Source of the DNA: Peptococcaceae bacterium
Lineage (GTDB): Bacteria; Bacillota; Peptococcia; Peptococcales; Peptococcaceae
Reading direction: 5' to 3'
Assembly (NCBI GenBank): GCA_017547685.1
Contig: JAFYPD010000043.1
Coordinates: 1 to 64,000 of the forward strand
DNA length: 64,000 nt
This document shows, in pieces, positions 32,679-41,665 of the stretch. The translations under genes were made by a program, and so were the position numbers. Position 1 is the first letter of the stretch, and each line of letters starts with the position of its first letter. The notes under the pieces are model-generated. The model did not search any database and was not told where the DNA came from. It was given only the letters and a program-made list of their open reading frames with translations.

Positions 32679-34301
32679 ATGAAAAAACTCATCGTACAGA
32701 AACCACATGTTGTGGATGCATCCTCTTCTTCCGAACCGCAGGTTCCCGTTTCCGGCATTCTGGAACAGGACATGGACTGGCTGAAACAGCAGTATGTCCG
32801 GTGCAGTGATTTCATTTACCGGCACGTTACCATCGGCGGTCAGCAGGAACGGCAGGCTGCCATTTTTTATTTCGATGGCATGACCAGCAGTGATGTGGTG
32901 CACGATAATATTCTACAGCCTCTTTTACTAGACGCAGAAATCGCCCAAAATGATGCAGAATCTGGAACAGATTTAAAAAAATATTTTTCTTTTGTAAAAG
33001 AGTGCCTTCTGCCGGCCGGCGAAATTACCATCATCGATGACCTGGAACAGGGCAGTCAGTCTATGATGAACGGTGACGTGCTGCTGCTGATTGATGGGTG
33101 CCGACAGGGCATTGTAGTTGATGCAAAAGGGTTTCCGCAGCGTTCGGTGGGAAAAGCGGAAAACGAGGTGGTGCTGCGCGGACCGCAGGAGGCATTTTCC
33201 GAAGCCATGCGGGTGAACACCGCGCTGATTCGCCGGCATCTGCGCACAAATAAATTAAAGCTGGAACAGAAAACACTGGGCCGTTATACCCGGACACCGG
33301 TTTCCATTGTGTATCTGGACGGTGTCGCCAATGAAAATATAATTGCCGAAGTGCATCGCCGTTTAGACAATATCAAAAATGTAGACAGCATTTTAGACAG
33401 CAGCTGTGTAGAACAGTATATAGAGGACTCGCCCTTTTCTGTGTTCCCGCAGATACAGTATACGGAGCGGCCCGATAAAGTGGCAGCCTCGCTGTTAGAA
33501 GGCCGGGTGGCACTGGTGGTAGACGGATCTCCTGACGTACTGCTGCTGCCGCTATTGTTTGTACAGCTCCTGCAGTCGCCGGAGGATTATTATACCCGGC
33601 TGGCGCCCGGCACATTTATGCGCTGGATTCGCTATATGGGGCTGTTCATTGCAATTTTATTTCCCTCACTGTATGTAGCGGTCACCTCCTATCATCCGGA
33701 GATGCTGCCGCTGAATTTACTTCTAAGCATTGCAGCCGCCAGAGAAGGGGTGCCGTTTCCGGCGTTTGTGGAAGCCCTGATTATGGAATTATGTTTTGAA
33801 TTATTGCGTGAGGCTAGCATTCGCTTGCCGGGGGCTGTTGGGAATACCATCGGTATTGTGGGGGCGCTGGTCATCGGTGATGCGGCAGTCAGCGCTCATC
33901 TGGTGGCACCGCAGATGGTGATTGTGGTGGCAATCACAGCCATCGGCTCATTCACGGTACCGTCGATGGAGGCTTCCTATCCAATCCGGCTGTTACGGTT
34001 TCCGCTGATGTTACTGGCTGCCGGATTCGGCCTGTACGGTGTGGTGCTGGGTGTGATGGCCATTCTGTTTCATCTGGTTCATCTGCGCTCCTTCGGTTTT
34101 CCGTATCTGGAACCGCTGGCACCGTTGAAATTAAACGAGCTTCGTGATGTGCTGATGCGTGCGCCGCGCTGGCAGATGATGGTACGGCCGCAGTTTCGGG
34201 AGCCGCAGCAGGCCAATGTGGGCATTCTGGAGCGGGGATTCTGGCAGCGCAGAGTGCAGCCTTTGAAAGAGAGAGGAGATGACAGCCGTGGGCAGCAGTA
34301 A
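32679..34301 (+). CDS. Spore germination receptor subunit A (GerAA family)
   Basis: 540 residues. The ATG at 32679 follows AAAAAAGGAGG. An N-terminal soluble part (to about residue 300) contains the GerA pattern (FYFDGMTSSDVVHDNILQPL; GDVLLLIDGCRQGIVVDAKG; RHLRTNKLKLEQKTLGRYT, cited in parts), then about five membrane helices including SLYVAVTSYHPEMLPLNLL. With the B and C subunits it forms the nutrient-sensing complex of the spore inner membrane. The germinant cannot be predicted. The last codons overlap gerB. Confidence 0.95.
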   Translation: MKKLIVQKPHVVDASSSSEPQVPVSGILEQDMDWLKQQYVRCSDFIYRHVTIGGQQERQAAIFYFDGMTSSDVVHDNILQPLLLDAEIAQNDAESGTDLKKYFSFVKECLLPAGEITIIDDLEQGSQSMMNGDVLLLIDGCRQGIVVDAKGFPQRSVGKAENEVVLRGPQEAFSEAMRVNTALIRRHLRTNKLKLEQKTLGRYTRTPVSIVYLDGVANENIIAEVHRRLDNIKNVDSILDSSCVEQYIEDSPFSVFPQIQYTERPDKVAASLLEGRVALVVDGSPDVLLLPLLFVQLLQSPEDYYTRLAPGTFMRWIRYMGLFIAILFPSLYVAVTSYHPEMLPLNLLLSIAAAREGVPFPAFVEALIMELCFELLREASIRLPGAVGNTIGIVGALVIGDAAVSAHLVAPQMVIVVAITAIGSFTVPSMEASYPIRLLRFPLMLLAAGFGLYGVVLGVMAILFHLVHLRSFGFPYLEPLAPLKLNELRDVLMRAPRWQMMVRPQFREPQQANVGILERGFWQRRVQPLKERGDDSRGQQ

Positions 34302-35385
34302 ACTGATTTCCAACCGCGAGATGTTCCAGATGGTACTGTTGTTGCAGCAGGGCGGTCTGTTCTGGCTGCTGCCGTATCTGCTGATTGGCACCAATGGCAC
34401 GATTGGCCTGATATCTATATTGCCCGGTGTGGCAGTCGGGCTGCTGATTATTCTGGTGTGTGCATTCTGGGGAAAGCGATGCAGGGAGCAGAGTTTTCCG
34501 CAATCCTTGACAGCGATGCTGGGCAGGCCGTTTGGCACCGTGACAGGAATGTGCTTCATGCTGTTATATCTGGTGTTTGCTGTCATCTGTCTGAGCAGTT
34601 TTGTAGAGGTTCTCAGCACCCAGTTATTTTCCACCACGCCGCGGCTGGCCATTCTGGTTCCGGTTTTTCTGCTGGCAGGCTGGCTGGCCTGGAACGGCCT
34701 GGAGGACATTGCCCGCCTGCTGATTTTGTGCATTGTGCTGGCAGTATGTTTGTTTCTGCTGGCGCTGGCAGGAAGTATTGGCAATTTTGCACCGGAAAAT
34801 ATGCTGCCGCTGCAGATAAACGATGTTGACCAGCTGCGGCAGTCTGCACTGCACAGCATCTTTTTCTACAGTAGTTTACTGGTACTGTTTATGGTGTATC
34901 CGGCGCGGAATCAGACAAGACATGCGGGCAGGCAGCTGGCTGGTGCCATGGTGCTGTCCACAGCCGTTTTTCTGCTGTGGGTCGGGCTGGCGTTAGGTGT
35001 GTTTGGCCAGTTCAGCACCGGCTCACTCATCTGGCTGCCGCTGGAACTGGCCCGCATGATTCGGATCGGTTCTTTCCTGGAGCGCACCGAGGCGCTGTTT
35101 ACGGCGATGTGGATGCCGATTGTACTGGTAAACAGCGGATTGCTGCTCTGGAGTGTGACGGAAAGTGCGCATCAGCTTCTGCATAAACAGAAAAGCCGGT
35201 GGCTGCATTGGAGTATTGTGCTGCTGGCGGCAGGCCTGTGTGTCGTGATGCGGAATCTGCTGCAGCTGTTTTATGTGGAACAGGTGTTATCTGTTGTCAC
35301 GCTGGGTCTTGTGCCGGTACTGCTGGCAGTGGTGCTGCTCGGGACTGTGGTGTACAGCCGGAAAAAGGAGGGACAGGCATCATGA
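34288..35385 (+). CDS. Germination receptor subunit B (GerAB/APC-type membrane protein)
   Basis: 365 residues with about ten membrane helices, resembling amino-acid/polyamine permeases (GerAB family). The GTG at 34288 is preferred: AGGAGATGA lies 9 nt upstream, whereas the ATG at 34279 touches that site. The start overlaps gerA by 14 nt. The B subunit is thought to hold the germinant-binding pocket. The stop overlaps the gerC start (ATGA). Confidence 0.93.
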   Translation: MGSSKLISNREMFQMVLLLQQGGLFWLLPYLLIGTNGTIGLISILPGVAVGLLIILVCAFWGKRCREQSFPQSLTAMLGRPFGTVTGMCFMLLYLVFAVICLSSFVEVLSTQLFSTTPRLAILVPVFLLAGWLAWNGLEDIARLLILCIVLAVCLFLLALAGSIGNFAPENMLPLQINDVDQLRQSALHSIFFYSSLLVLFMVYPARNQTRHAGRQLAGAMVLSTAVFLLWVGLALGVFGQFSTGSLIWLPLELARMIRIGSFLERTEALFTAMWMPIVLVNSGLLLWSVTESAHQLLHKQKSRWLHWSIVLLAAGLCVVMRNLLQLFYVEQVLSVVTLGLVPVLLAVVLLGTVVYSRKKEGQAS

Positions 35386-36494
35386 AGTCATCGGTTATCT
35401 GGAAGCTGCTGCCGCTGTTTGTGTTTGTGATGCTGTTTGCAGGCGGCTGCTGGGATAAAAAAGAATTTAATCAGCTGGCCATTGCCCAGACCATCGCCAT
35501 TGACTATGAAGAGGAACAGTATACCATGACGGTACAGCTTGTGATGCCGGCGGCCTCCGATGAAGAGATTTCCGGTGACAGTATGTGGCTGATTGACGGG
35601 AAAGGGGCTTCGGTGGCGGAGGCCCTGCAGCAGATTTCTTATTCGGCACCGCGGGAACTGTATCTGAACCATCTGGATATTGTGCTGCTGGGGGAAGGGC
35701 TGCTGCAGCACGATGCGGGGCAGGGACTGGAATATTTACTGAAAGAGCACGTGCTGCGCCGCCGCACTAATCTGCTGGCAGTGGAGGGTTCTGCCGGTGA
35801 TCTGCTGCAGGCAAAGCTGAAGCTGGCCGATGTGGATATCTATTATCTGATGAATTTACTGCGGGATCAGCGTCAGTTTGTGAAGAGCGGTGATACCATC
35901 ATCAACGATTATTATCTGGCTATGGATGAGCACCTGACAGAGGGGCTGGTGATTCCCCGTATCGAAGTGAAGGAGGAAAAAGCCCTTTATCTGAACGGTG
36001 CAGCATTGCTGCAGGATAATAGATTACTGCGCTGGATGGACCAGAAGTGGCTTGGCAGCTATCGCTGGATTACCGGCGGAGCGGAGATTTACACGCTGCC
36101 GGCCAATGCACATCACGACAATCTTACAGTGGAAGTGCGAAAGGACAGATGCAAATGGGAACTGGTATCAGAGGAGCCGCTGCGTGTGCGGGCCACGCTG
36201 TATGGTTCCCTGCGCGTGGCGGAAAATAATATGCAAGTCAAAAGCCGTTCTCTGGAAGAAACCGAAGCGTTTCATCAGCAGATACAGCAGGAACTTGATC
36301 AGATGATAAAGGAGCGAACGCAGAATGATTTTACCCTGCTGCAGCAGACCGGCTGTGATGCCCTGAAACTGGGGCGCTGGCTGCAGGCCTGGTATCCGCA
36401 GCTAGTACAGACCGATAACTGGGAGGAACAATTCTCTGCGCTTGAAATTGAGGTGCAGACGAAAACAAAAATCAAATCCTACGAATTAAAATAA
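35382..36494 (+). CDS. Germination receptor lipoprotein subunit C (Ger(x)C family)
   Basis: 370 residues. Lipoprotein signal with lipobox LFAGGC (Cys about residue 23), then CWDKKEFNQLAIAQTIAIDY, typical of Ger(x)C. Central motifs include NHLDIVLLGEGLLQHD and the C-terminal domain ends in a helix before EVQTKTKIKS. It is anchored to the outer face of the spore inner membrane. The ATG at 35382 has AAGGAGGGA upstream and overlaps gerB by 4 nt. Complete three-gene tricistron in the order A-B-C. Confidence 0.95.
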   Translation: MKSSVIWKLLPLFVFVMLFAGGCWDKKEFNQLAIAQTIAIDYEEEQYTMTVQLVMPAASDEEISGDSMWLIDGKGASVAEALQQISYSAPRELYLNHLDIVLLGEGLLQHDAGQGLEYLLKEHVLRRRTNLLAVEGSAGDLLQAKLKLADVDIYYLMNLLRDQRQFVKSGDTIINDYYLAMDEHLTEGLVIPRIEVKEEKALYLNGAALLQDNRLLRWMDQKWLGSYRWITGGAEIYTLPANAHHDNLTVEVRKDRCKWELVSEEPLRVRATLYGSLRVAENNMQVKSRSLEETEAFHQQIQQELDQMIKERTQNDFTLLQQTGCDALKLGRWLQAWYPQLVQTDNWEEQFSALEIEVQTKTKIKSYELK

Positions 36495-36546
36495 TCCCTT
36501 CGCAATATATATGATAGCAGCATATTGCATACTGGAGGGAGATACG

Positions 36547-37203
36547 ATGAAAAACAGATGGACAATTGTACTGCTGGCAGTGTTTCTGCTGACCGGAGCC
36601 ACGGGCTGTGACCGCGCCAGCGAAACATTGTCGGAACTGAAACAGGATTTTCAGCAGGACGTGGCTCTGAATGAAACCGATACTGACATGGAAGAACAGC
36701 AGAATCAGCTGGAAGTGCCGGACCCTGACGACATCACCATCGAAGAAACCTACGAACCGGTGCAGACCATCGGCGAACCGGTACAGGAAGTGACGGTAAG
36801 CCTGTACTTTGCCGATGCCGACCGGCAGCAGCTGGTGAAAACCGAAAAAAAAATTCCGAAAGTAGAGGGCATGGCCCGCGCCACAGTGGAAACCCTGCTG
36901 GAAGGTCCTGATGCGAACAGCGGTCTGGTAGCAGCCGTGCCCGGCGGAACCCAGCTGCTGGACATCAACATCAGACCTGATGGAAAACGCTGCATTGTGG
37001 ATTTCAGCCAGGAACTGCGCAATCAGTTAGCCAGCAGCAGCAACAGCGAACAGCTGGCTATCTATTCCATTGCCAACACGCTGTGTCAGTTTGACACCAT
37101 TGAGGAAGTGGAATTCCGCATCGAAGGTCAGACTGTCACCACACTGGCCGGCAGCGCCGACTTAAGCAAAGCCGTCACCGCCAACGCCGAGATTGTGCGG
37201 TAA
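36547..37203 (+). CDS. GerMN-domain lipoprotein
   Basis: 218 residues. Lipobox TGATGC near residue 21. The C-terminal 130 residues are a single GerMN (sporulation/germination) domain: VTVSLYFADADRQQLVKTEK, ATVETLLEGPDANSGLVAAV, and CIVDFSQELRNQL with a typical SSNSEQLAIYSIANTL. B. subtilis GerM has two such repeats; this protein has one. A neighbour of the ger operon but with 52 nt and a fresh ribosome site (GGAGGGAG), it probably works in spore assembly or germination. Confidence 0.9.
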   Translation: MKNRWTIVLLAVFLLTGATGCDRASETLSELKQDFQQDVALNETDTDMEEQQNQLEVPDPDDITIEETYEPVQTIGEPVQEVTVSLYFADADRQQLVKTEKKIPKVEGMARATVETLLEGPDANSGLVAAVPGGTQLLDINIRPDGKRCIVDFSQELRNQLASSSNSEQLAIYSIANTLCQFDTIEEVEFRIEGQTVTTLAGSADLSKAVTANAEIVR

Positions 37204-37264
37204 AAAGGATATCGCCAATCCCTTTCGTCCCAATGCGAGGAAACGGCTCAAAGAAATATCATAT

Positions 37265-37290
37265 CCCCGTCGCTGACGGGGAATTTTTTA
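37265..37290 (+). terminator. Terminator after GerMN lipoprotein gene
   Basis: CCCCGTC/GACGGGG with a 3-nt loop, followed by AATTTTTTAT. Confidence 0.85.
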
Positions 37291-37328
37291 TATCCTTCGA
37301 GTTTGATATTGTTTCATTTGTCTTTGTT

Positions 37329-37357
37329 TTCCTGCCGATTCAGGCAGGAATTTTTTT
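37329..37357 (+). terminator. Second terminator in the same gap
   Basis: TTCCTGCC/GGCAGGAA with a 6-nt loop, followed by seven T. Confidence 0.85.
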
Positions 37358-37451
37358 GTTTGACTGAGAATGAAACCATGATATGTTTTTGCAATTCTGG
37401 CAATACTGGCTTGTAGTAGAACGATGAAAGCCAATAAAGGTGGATAACAGT

Positions 37452-38168
37452 TTGATTAGAAGATTTTTTCGCTGGATAAAACGACTCGTGACACGGGTTC
37501 TCATATTGATTTTTTTATGTGTGCTGGCCATTGGCGGCTTTCTGGTGTACGAAGGACATCAGATGTATGAGGAGGCGCTGCTGGAAACACCGGTGCAGCA
37601 GGTGATGGCACAGATTCAGGCCAAGCCGGCGTACACCCCTGTTGAACAGATTCCGCAGATTTACCTGGATGCGGTGATTTCTGCAGAGGACCACCGGTTT
37701 TACAAACACAAAGGGCTGGACTATATTGCCATTGTCCGGGCCCTGTACCATAACGTGCAGGCTGGTGAGATGATGGAAGGCGGCAGTACCATCACGCAGC
37801 AGCTGGCGAAAAATCAGTTTTTTACGCAGAAAAAAGAACTGACGCGAAAAATCGCCGAGGTGTTTATGGTGCGGGAAATCGAGGAACTGTACGAAAAAGA
37901 TGAAATTCTGGAGCTTTATATCAACAGCATTTATTACGGCGATGGTTATTACTGTATTGCGGATGCCAGCATGGGCTATTTTGGAAAAACACCGGAGCAG
38001 ATGAATGCGTATGAATGCACACTGCTGGCGGGTATCCCCAATGCGCCGTCGGTGTATGCGCCTACGGTAAATCCGGAGTTGGCGGCACAGCGGCAGCAGC
38101 AGGTGCTGGATGACATGGTGCGCTGGAAATATCTGACCAGGGAGGAGGCAGCGGCCATCGCACCGTAA
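37452..38168 (+). CDS. Monofunctional peptidoglycan glycosyltransferase (GT51)
   Basis: 238 residues: a basic N-terminus, one membrane helix (about 12-34), then a lone GT51 domain with SAEDHRFYKHKGLDYIAI (catalytic Glu), GGSTITQQLAKNQFF and the second Glu in FMVREIEELYEK. No transpeptidase domain follows, so it is the MtgA-type enzyme that polymerises lipid II. The TTG at 37452 has AAAGGTGG 7 nt upstream; the GTG at 37440 lies inside that site. Placed just before spoIIID-mbl, so a sporulation role is possible but not shown. Confidence 0.92.
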   Translation: MIRRFFRWIKRLVTRVLILIFLCVLAIGGFLVYEGHQMYEEALLETPVQQVMAQIQAKPAYTPVEQIPQIYLDAVISAEDHRFYKHKGLDYIAIVRALYHNVQAGEMMEGGSTITQQLAKNQFFTQKKELTRKIAEVFMVREIEELYEKDEILELYINSIYYGDGYYCIADASMGYFGKTPEQMNAYECTLLAGIPNAPSVYAPTVNPELAAQRQQQVLDDMVRWKYLTREEAAAIAP

Positions 38169-38270
38169 AAGGACAGGCTGAATTTTCTGTCAATCTGTCA
38201 TTGTGTCGGCAAAACAGACATATACTGCATAATAAAATACTCCGTTCAGTGTGGGCGTGGGAGGTACATT

Positions 38271-38600
38271 ATGCAGGAATATATCGAAAAGCGTGTGTTG
38301 GAAATCTGTGACTATATCATACAAACCGGTGCAACTGTTCGGCAGGCGGCAGCCCAGTTCGGGGTCAGTAAGTCGACCGTGCACAAAGATCTCACCGAGA
38401 GATTGCCGGAACTGAATAAGGAGCAGTACGAACGTGTAAAAGTGGTGCTGGACAACAACAAGGCAGAGCGGCATCTGCGCGGCGGCGAAGCGACTCGGCA
38501 AAAATATGCCTATCAGGCGCAGCTGTGGGCGAAAAATAAGAAAAAGCAAAATTTTGACGGAAATATGACTTGTATTCGCAACAAAAACATACTAAAATAA
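38271..38600 (+). CDS. spoIIID: Sporulation transcription factor SpoIIID
   Basis: 109 residues; the first 85 match SpoIIID closely (HTH: VRQAAAQFGVSKSTVHKDL, then LRGGEATRQKYA). The C-terminal tail is somewhat longer than the usual 85-95 residues. SpoIIID switches mother-cell genes on and off after engulfment. GGGAGGT before the ATG. The next gene is mbl/mreB, the arrangement also found in Bacillus and Clostridium. Confidence 0.96.
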   Translation: MQEYIEKRVLEICDYIIQTGATVRQAAAQFGVSKSTVHKDLTERLPELNKEQYERVKVVLDNNKAERHLRGGEATRQKYAYQAQLWAKNKKKQNFDGNMTCIRNKNILK

Positions 38601-38694
38601 TACTGCTAAGGAACTATTCATACGAATTTTGCATGATTTAAGATTTGCTGATAATAGAATTGATATAGATAGAGAATTGAAAGGACGAGAGACC

Positions 38695-39720
38695 ATGTGC
38701 TTTTTTTTAAAAGGTGAAGACATTGCAGTAGACCTGGGGACTGCCAGCGTACTGGTTTATGTAAATAAAGAAGGTATTGTGTTAAATGAACCATCGGTGG
38801 TTGCCATCGACAACAACACCAACCGTGTGATTGCGGTTGGTACCGAAGCACGCGAAATGCTGGGCCGTACACCTGGCAACATTGTGGCAATTCGCCCGCT
38901 GCGTGACGGGGTAATTGCAGAATATGACGTGACTGAAAAAATGCTGAAATATTTTATCGGCAAAGCAACAAAGAAAAAATCTTTCGTGAAACCGCGTGTT
39001 ATGATTTGTATTCCATCCGGTGTTACCAGCGTGGAAGAACGTGCGGTAAAACAGGCTGCGCTGGCTGCTGGTGCAAAAGAGGCATATTTAATTGAAGAGC
39101 CGGTTGCAGCTGCACTGGGCGCAGGCATTGATATTTCCGAACCAAACGGCAGCATGGTTGTGGATATCGGCGGCGGCACCACAGATATTGCTGTTATGTC
39201 GCTGGGCGGCGTTGTATGCAGTAAATCCATCCGCGTTGGCGGCGACAAATTCGACGATGCCATCGTGCGTTATATTCGCCGGTATCATAATCTGGTAATC
39301 GGGGAACGCTCCGCGGAAGAAGTAAAAAAAGATATCGGCAGTGCGTATCCATCGCTGCGTGCCAGCGAAACAGCCGAACTGAAAGGCCGTGATTTAATCA
39401 GCGGTCTGCCGAAAACTGTGACCATCACAGCGGAAGAGGTAAATGAGGCGATTGTTGAACAGATTGAAGATATCATCGCTGCGGTGAAAGAAGTGCTGGA
39501 AAAAACCCCGCCGGAACTGGCAAGCGATATTATGAACCGCGGGATTGTGATGACCGGCGGCGGCTCTCTGCTGCACGGTATGGATATTCTGGTTTCGGAA
39601 CGTACCGGGCTGCCAACCTATATTCCGGATGATGCAATCTCCTGCGTGGCAATCGGGACAGGCCTGGCACTGCAGAATATTGACGTGCTGAGAGGGTCTG
39701 AAAAGAAAGAAATTCTGTAA
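38695..39720 (+). CDS. mbl: MreB/Mbl rod-shape actin homologue
   Basis: 341 residues. Actin-fold nucleotide motifs: AVDLGTASVLVYV (phosphate 1), VDIGGGTTDIAVMSLGG (phosphate 2) and VMTGGGSLLHGMD (adenosine). N-terminal FFLKGEDIAVDLGT matches Mbl rather than chaperones. It forms membrane-bound filaments that steer cell-wall synthesis. Position after spoIIID supports Mbl. The ATG at 38695 has AAAGGACGAGAG upstream. Confidence 0.95.
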   Translation: MCFFLKGEDIAVDLGTASVLVYVNKEGIVLNEPSVVAIDNNTNRVIAVGTEAREMLGRTPGNIVAIRPLRDGVIAEYDVTEKMLKYFIGKATKKKSFVKPRVMICIPSGVTSVEERAVKQAALAAGAKEAYLIEEPVAAALGAGIDISEPNGSMVVDIGGGTTDIAVMSLGGVVCSKSIRVGGDKFDDAIVRYIRRYHNLVIGERSAEEVKKDIGSAYPSLRASETAELKGRDLISGLPKTVTITAEEVNEAIVEQIEDIIAAVKEVLEKTPPELASDIMNRGIVMTGGGSLLHGMDILVSERTGLPTYIPDDAISCVAIGTGLALQNIDVLRGSEKKEIL

Positions 39721-39865
39721 TTTGCTGGACAGGCTGATTATAAAGTAAGGGTTAGAATAAGAGAAGATAGAAGTATGGGCTGCTTCAGATGGAATTATGC
39801 TGTTATAACGGTATGATTCTGTTTGTGGCAGCTTTTTGCTTTGTGATAGAGGTGAGGATAAAACT

Positions 39866-41338
39866 GTGAACAGACAGAAAGGAAAATGGCTTGCATTCTT
39901 TTTTATCCTGCTGGCGCTGGTATTCAGCAGTATATGGCTGACTGACCTGACAGCAGAACAGTTATTGTTTAATCTGCACGTTTCCATGAAAGGGGCAAAC
40001 AGCAGTGCTGTGTGGCGCTGCCTGCTGTTTGCGTGCGGCAGCAGTACCGCTGTGCTGCTGGCAGTATTGTATGGGTTAAAACGGCTGCGTGAAAAACAGC
40101 CGGAACACTGGCTGCTGCGCTGGCTGCGGAAAGCGGCGGAACGGAAGCGCACGGTTACGGCAGTGTCGCTGATCGTGTGTTTGCTTTGTATGAACTGTAA
40201 TCTGGAATTTGTGCAGTTTCTGAAAAATCAGACAGTTGTGACAACTATTTATCAAAACGAGTATGTGGCACCGGAAAAAGTGGCGTATCAGTTTCCGGAA
40301 CAGAAACGGAATCTGATTTATATTTTTCTTGAATCGATGGAGGTCACCTACACCAACGGAAATGAGGGCGGTGCCAGACCGACAGACCTGATTCCAGAAC
40401 TGCGGGGCATGGCACAGAACCATGTAAATTTTTCGCCCAACAGCGGTTTTGGCGGCGGTTACACGCTACCCGGAACCACCTGGACCATGGCCGCCATGGT
40501 GGGGCAGACATCAGGCCTGCCGGTAAAACTGCCGTTTGACGGCGAAAAATATTACAGCAGATATGCAGAAATTCTGCCTGGTGCCTGGACACTGGGCGAT
40601 ATTCTGGAAAAAGAGGGCTATAATCAGGTTGTGCTGATGGGCTCGGACAGCAGCTTTGCCGGGCGAGGCGATTATTTCACCCAGCACGGCAATTACACCA
40701 TCAATGATTATACTGCGGCGCTGAGGGATGGCAGACTGCCGGAAGGGTACCATGAATTCTGGGGCTATGAGGACCGCAAACTGTTTGCCTATGCCAGAGA
40801 AGAACTGCTGCGGCTGGCAGAGAGCGGGGAACCGTTTAATCTGACGATGCTGACTGTGGATACCCACTTTGAAAACGGGTATGTGTGCCCGTTATGTACC
40901 GATGAAAATCTGAGCCAGTATGCCAATGTGATTCGATGTTCCAGCCGGCAGACAGGGGAATTTGTACAGTGGATTCAGCAGCAGGATTTTTATGAGAATA
41001 CCACCATCATTATCTCAGGAGACCATCTCAGTATGGACAGTACATTTTTCCGGCTGATTGATGCGGATTATGACAGGCAGGTGTACAACTGCATTATCAA
41101 TCCGGCTGTTGAAAATCCCAAGATGTTTGAGAAAAATCGGATATTTACCACGCTGGATATGTTTCCAACCACGCTGGCGGCTATGGGCGTGACCTTTGAG
41201 GGGGAACGGCTGGGGCTTGGCACCAATCTGTTTTCCGGTGTTCCGACGCTGGCAGAAGAGATGGGGCTGGAAACGTTAACCGAGCAGGTATCACGGCATT
41301 CCAATTATTATAACTATCACTTCCTGTACGGCCACTAG
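39866..41338 (+). CDS. LTA synthase/phosphoglycerol transferase family sulfatase
   Basis: 490 residues from the GTG at 39866 (GAGGTGAGG upstream). About three N-terminal membrane helices, then an outside sulfatase-fold domain. The active-site region GYTLPGTTWTMAAMVGQTSG resembles MdoB/OpgB phosphoglycerol transferases more than classic LtaS, and IYIFLESMEVTY and IIISGDHLSMDS give the other metal-binding parts. It should move glycerol-phosphate groups to a sugar or lipid acceptor on the cell surface. The second family member in the window; the other is at 21416. Confidence 0.9.
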   Translation: MNRQKGKWLAFFFILLALVFSSIWLTDLTAEQLLFNLHVSMKGANSSAVWRCLLFACGSSTAVLLAVLYGLKRLREKQPEHWLLRWLRKAAERKRTVTAVSLIVCLLCMNCNLEFVQFLKNQTVVTTIYQNEYVAPEKVAYQFPEQKRNLIYIFLESMEVTYTNGNEGGARPTDLIPELRGMAQNHVNFSPNSGFGGGYTLPGTTWTMAAMVGQTSGLPVKLPFDGEKYYSRYAEILPGAWTLGDILEKEGYNQVVLMGSDSSFAGRGDYFTQHGNYTINDYTAALRDGRLPEGYHEFWGYEDRKLFAYAREELLRLAESGEPFNLTMLTVDTHFENGYVCPLCTDENLSQYANVIRCSSRQTGEFVQWIQQQDFYENTTIIISGDHLSMDSTFFRLIDADYDRQVYNCIINPAVENPKMFEKNRIFTTLDMFPTTLAAMGVTFEGERLGLGTNLFSGVPTLAEEMGLETLTEQVSRHSNYYNYHFLYGH

Positions 41339-41369
41339 AAGCAGACAAAAATTTGCGAGGAAAAGACGA

Positions 41370-41394
41370 AACACCGCCTGGGCGGGGCGGTGTT
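41370..41394 (+). other. Hairpin in the 41339-41665 gap
   Basis: AACACCGCC pairs with GGCGGTGTT around a 7-nt G-rich loop, but A-rich sequence follows, so it is a poor intrinsic terminator on this strand. The rest of the gap to 41665 is AT-rich with possible -10 elements (TATTATACAAT, GGATAAAATA) that probably serve the next gene; no other gene was seen. Confidence 0.5.
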
Positions 41395-41665
41395 CCAAAA
41401 AGAAAAGGTAAAAATGTTGGAGGGAACAATGAATAAGTAAAGAAATAACTATTCATGTCCATGACTGTATTATACAATAATTTTTTAACCAATGTGTCTG
41501 CAAATAGTTACAACAACATTAAGAAAGCATGAGAAATTTGTGATGATGGATAAAATACGGCAAGAACGGTAAAAAAGTTACAAATAGTCGGTAAAGGGTT
41601 CCGGTTTCTTTTGTGGAAGAAGAACAGCATGCATCAGGAAATCTTACAGATGGAGGACAGGATAC

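Noticed and set aside
41370-41394. Strong intrinsic terminator after the MdoB-like gene
   Set aside because: The hairpin is strong but no T-run follows on either side, so I list it only as a hairpin.
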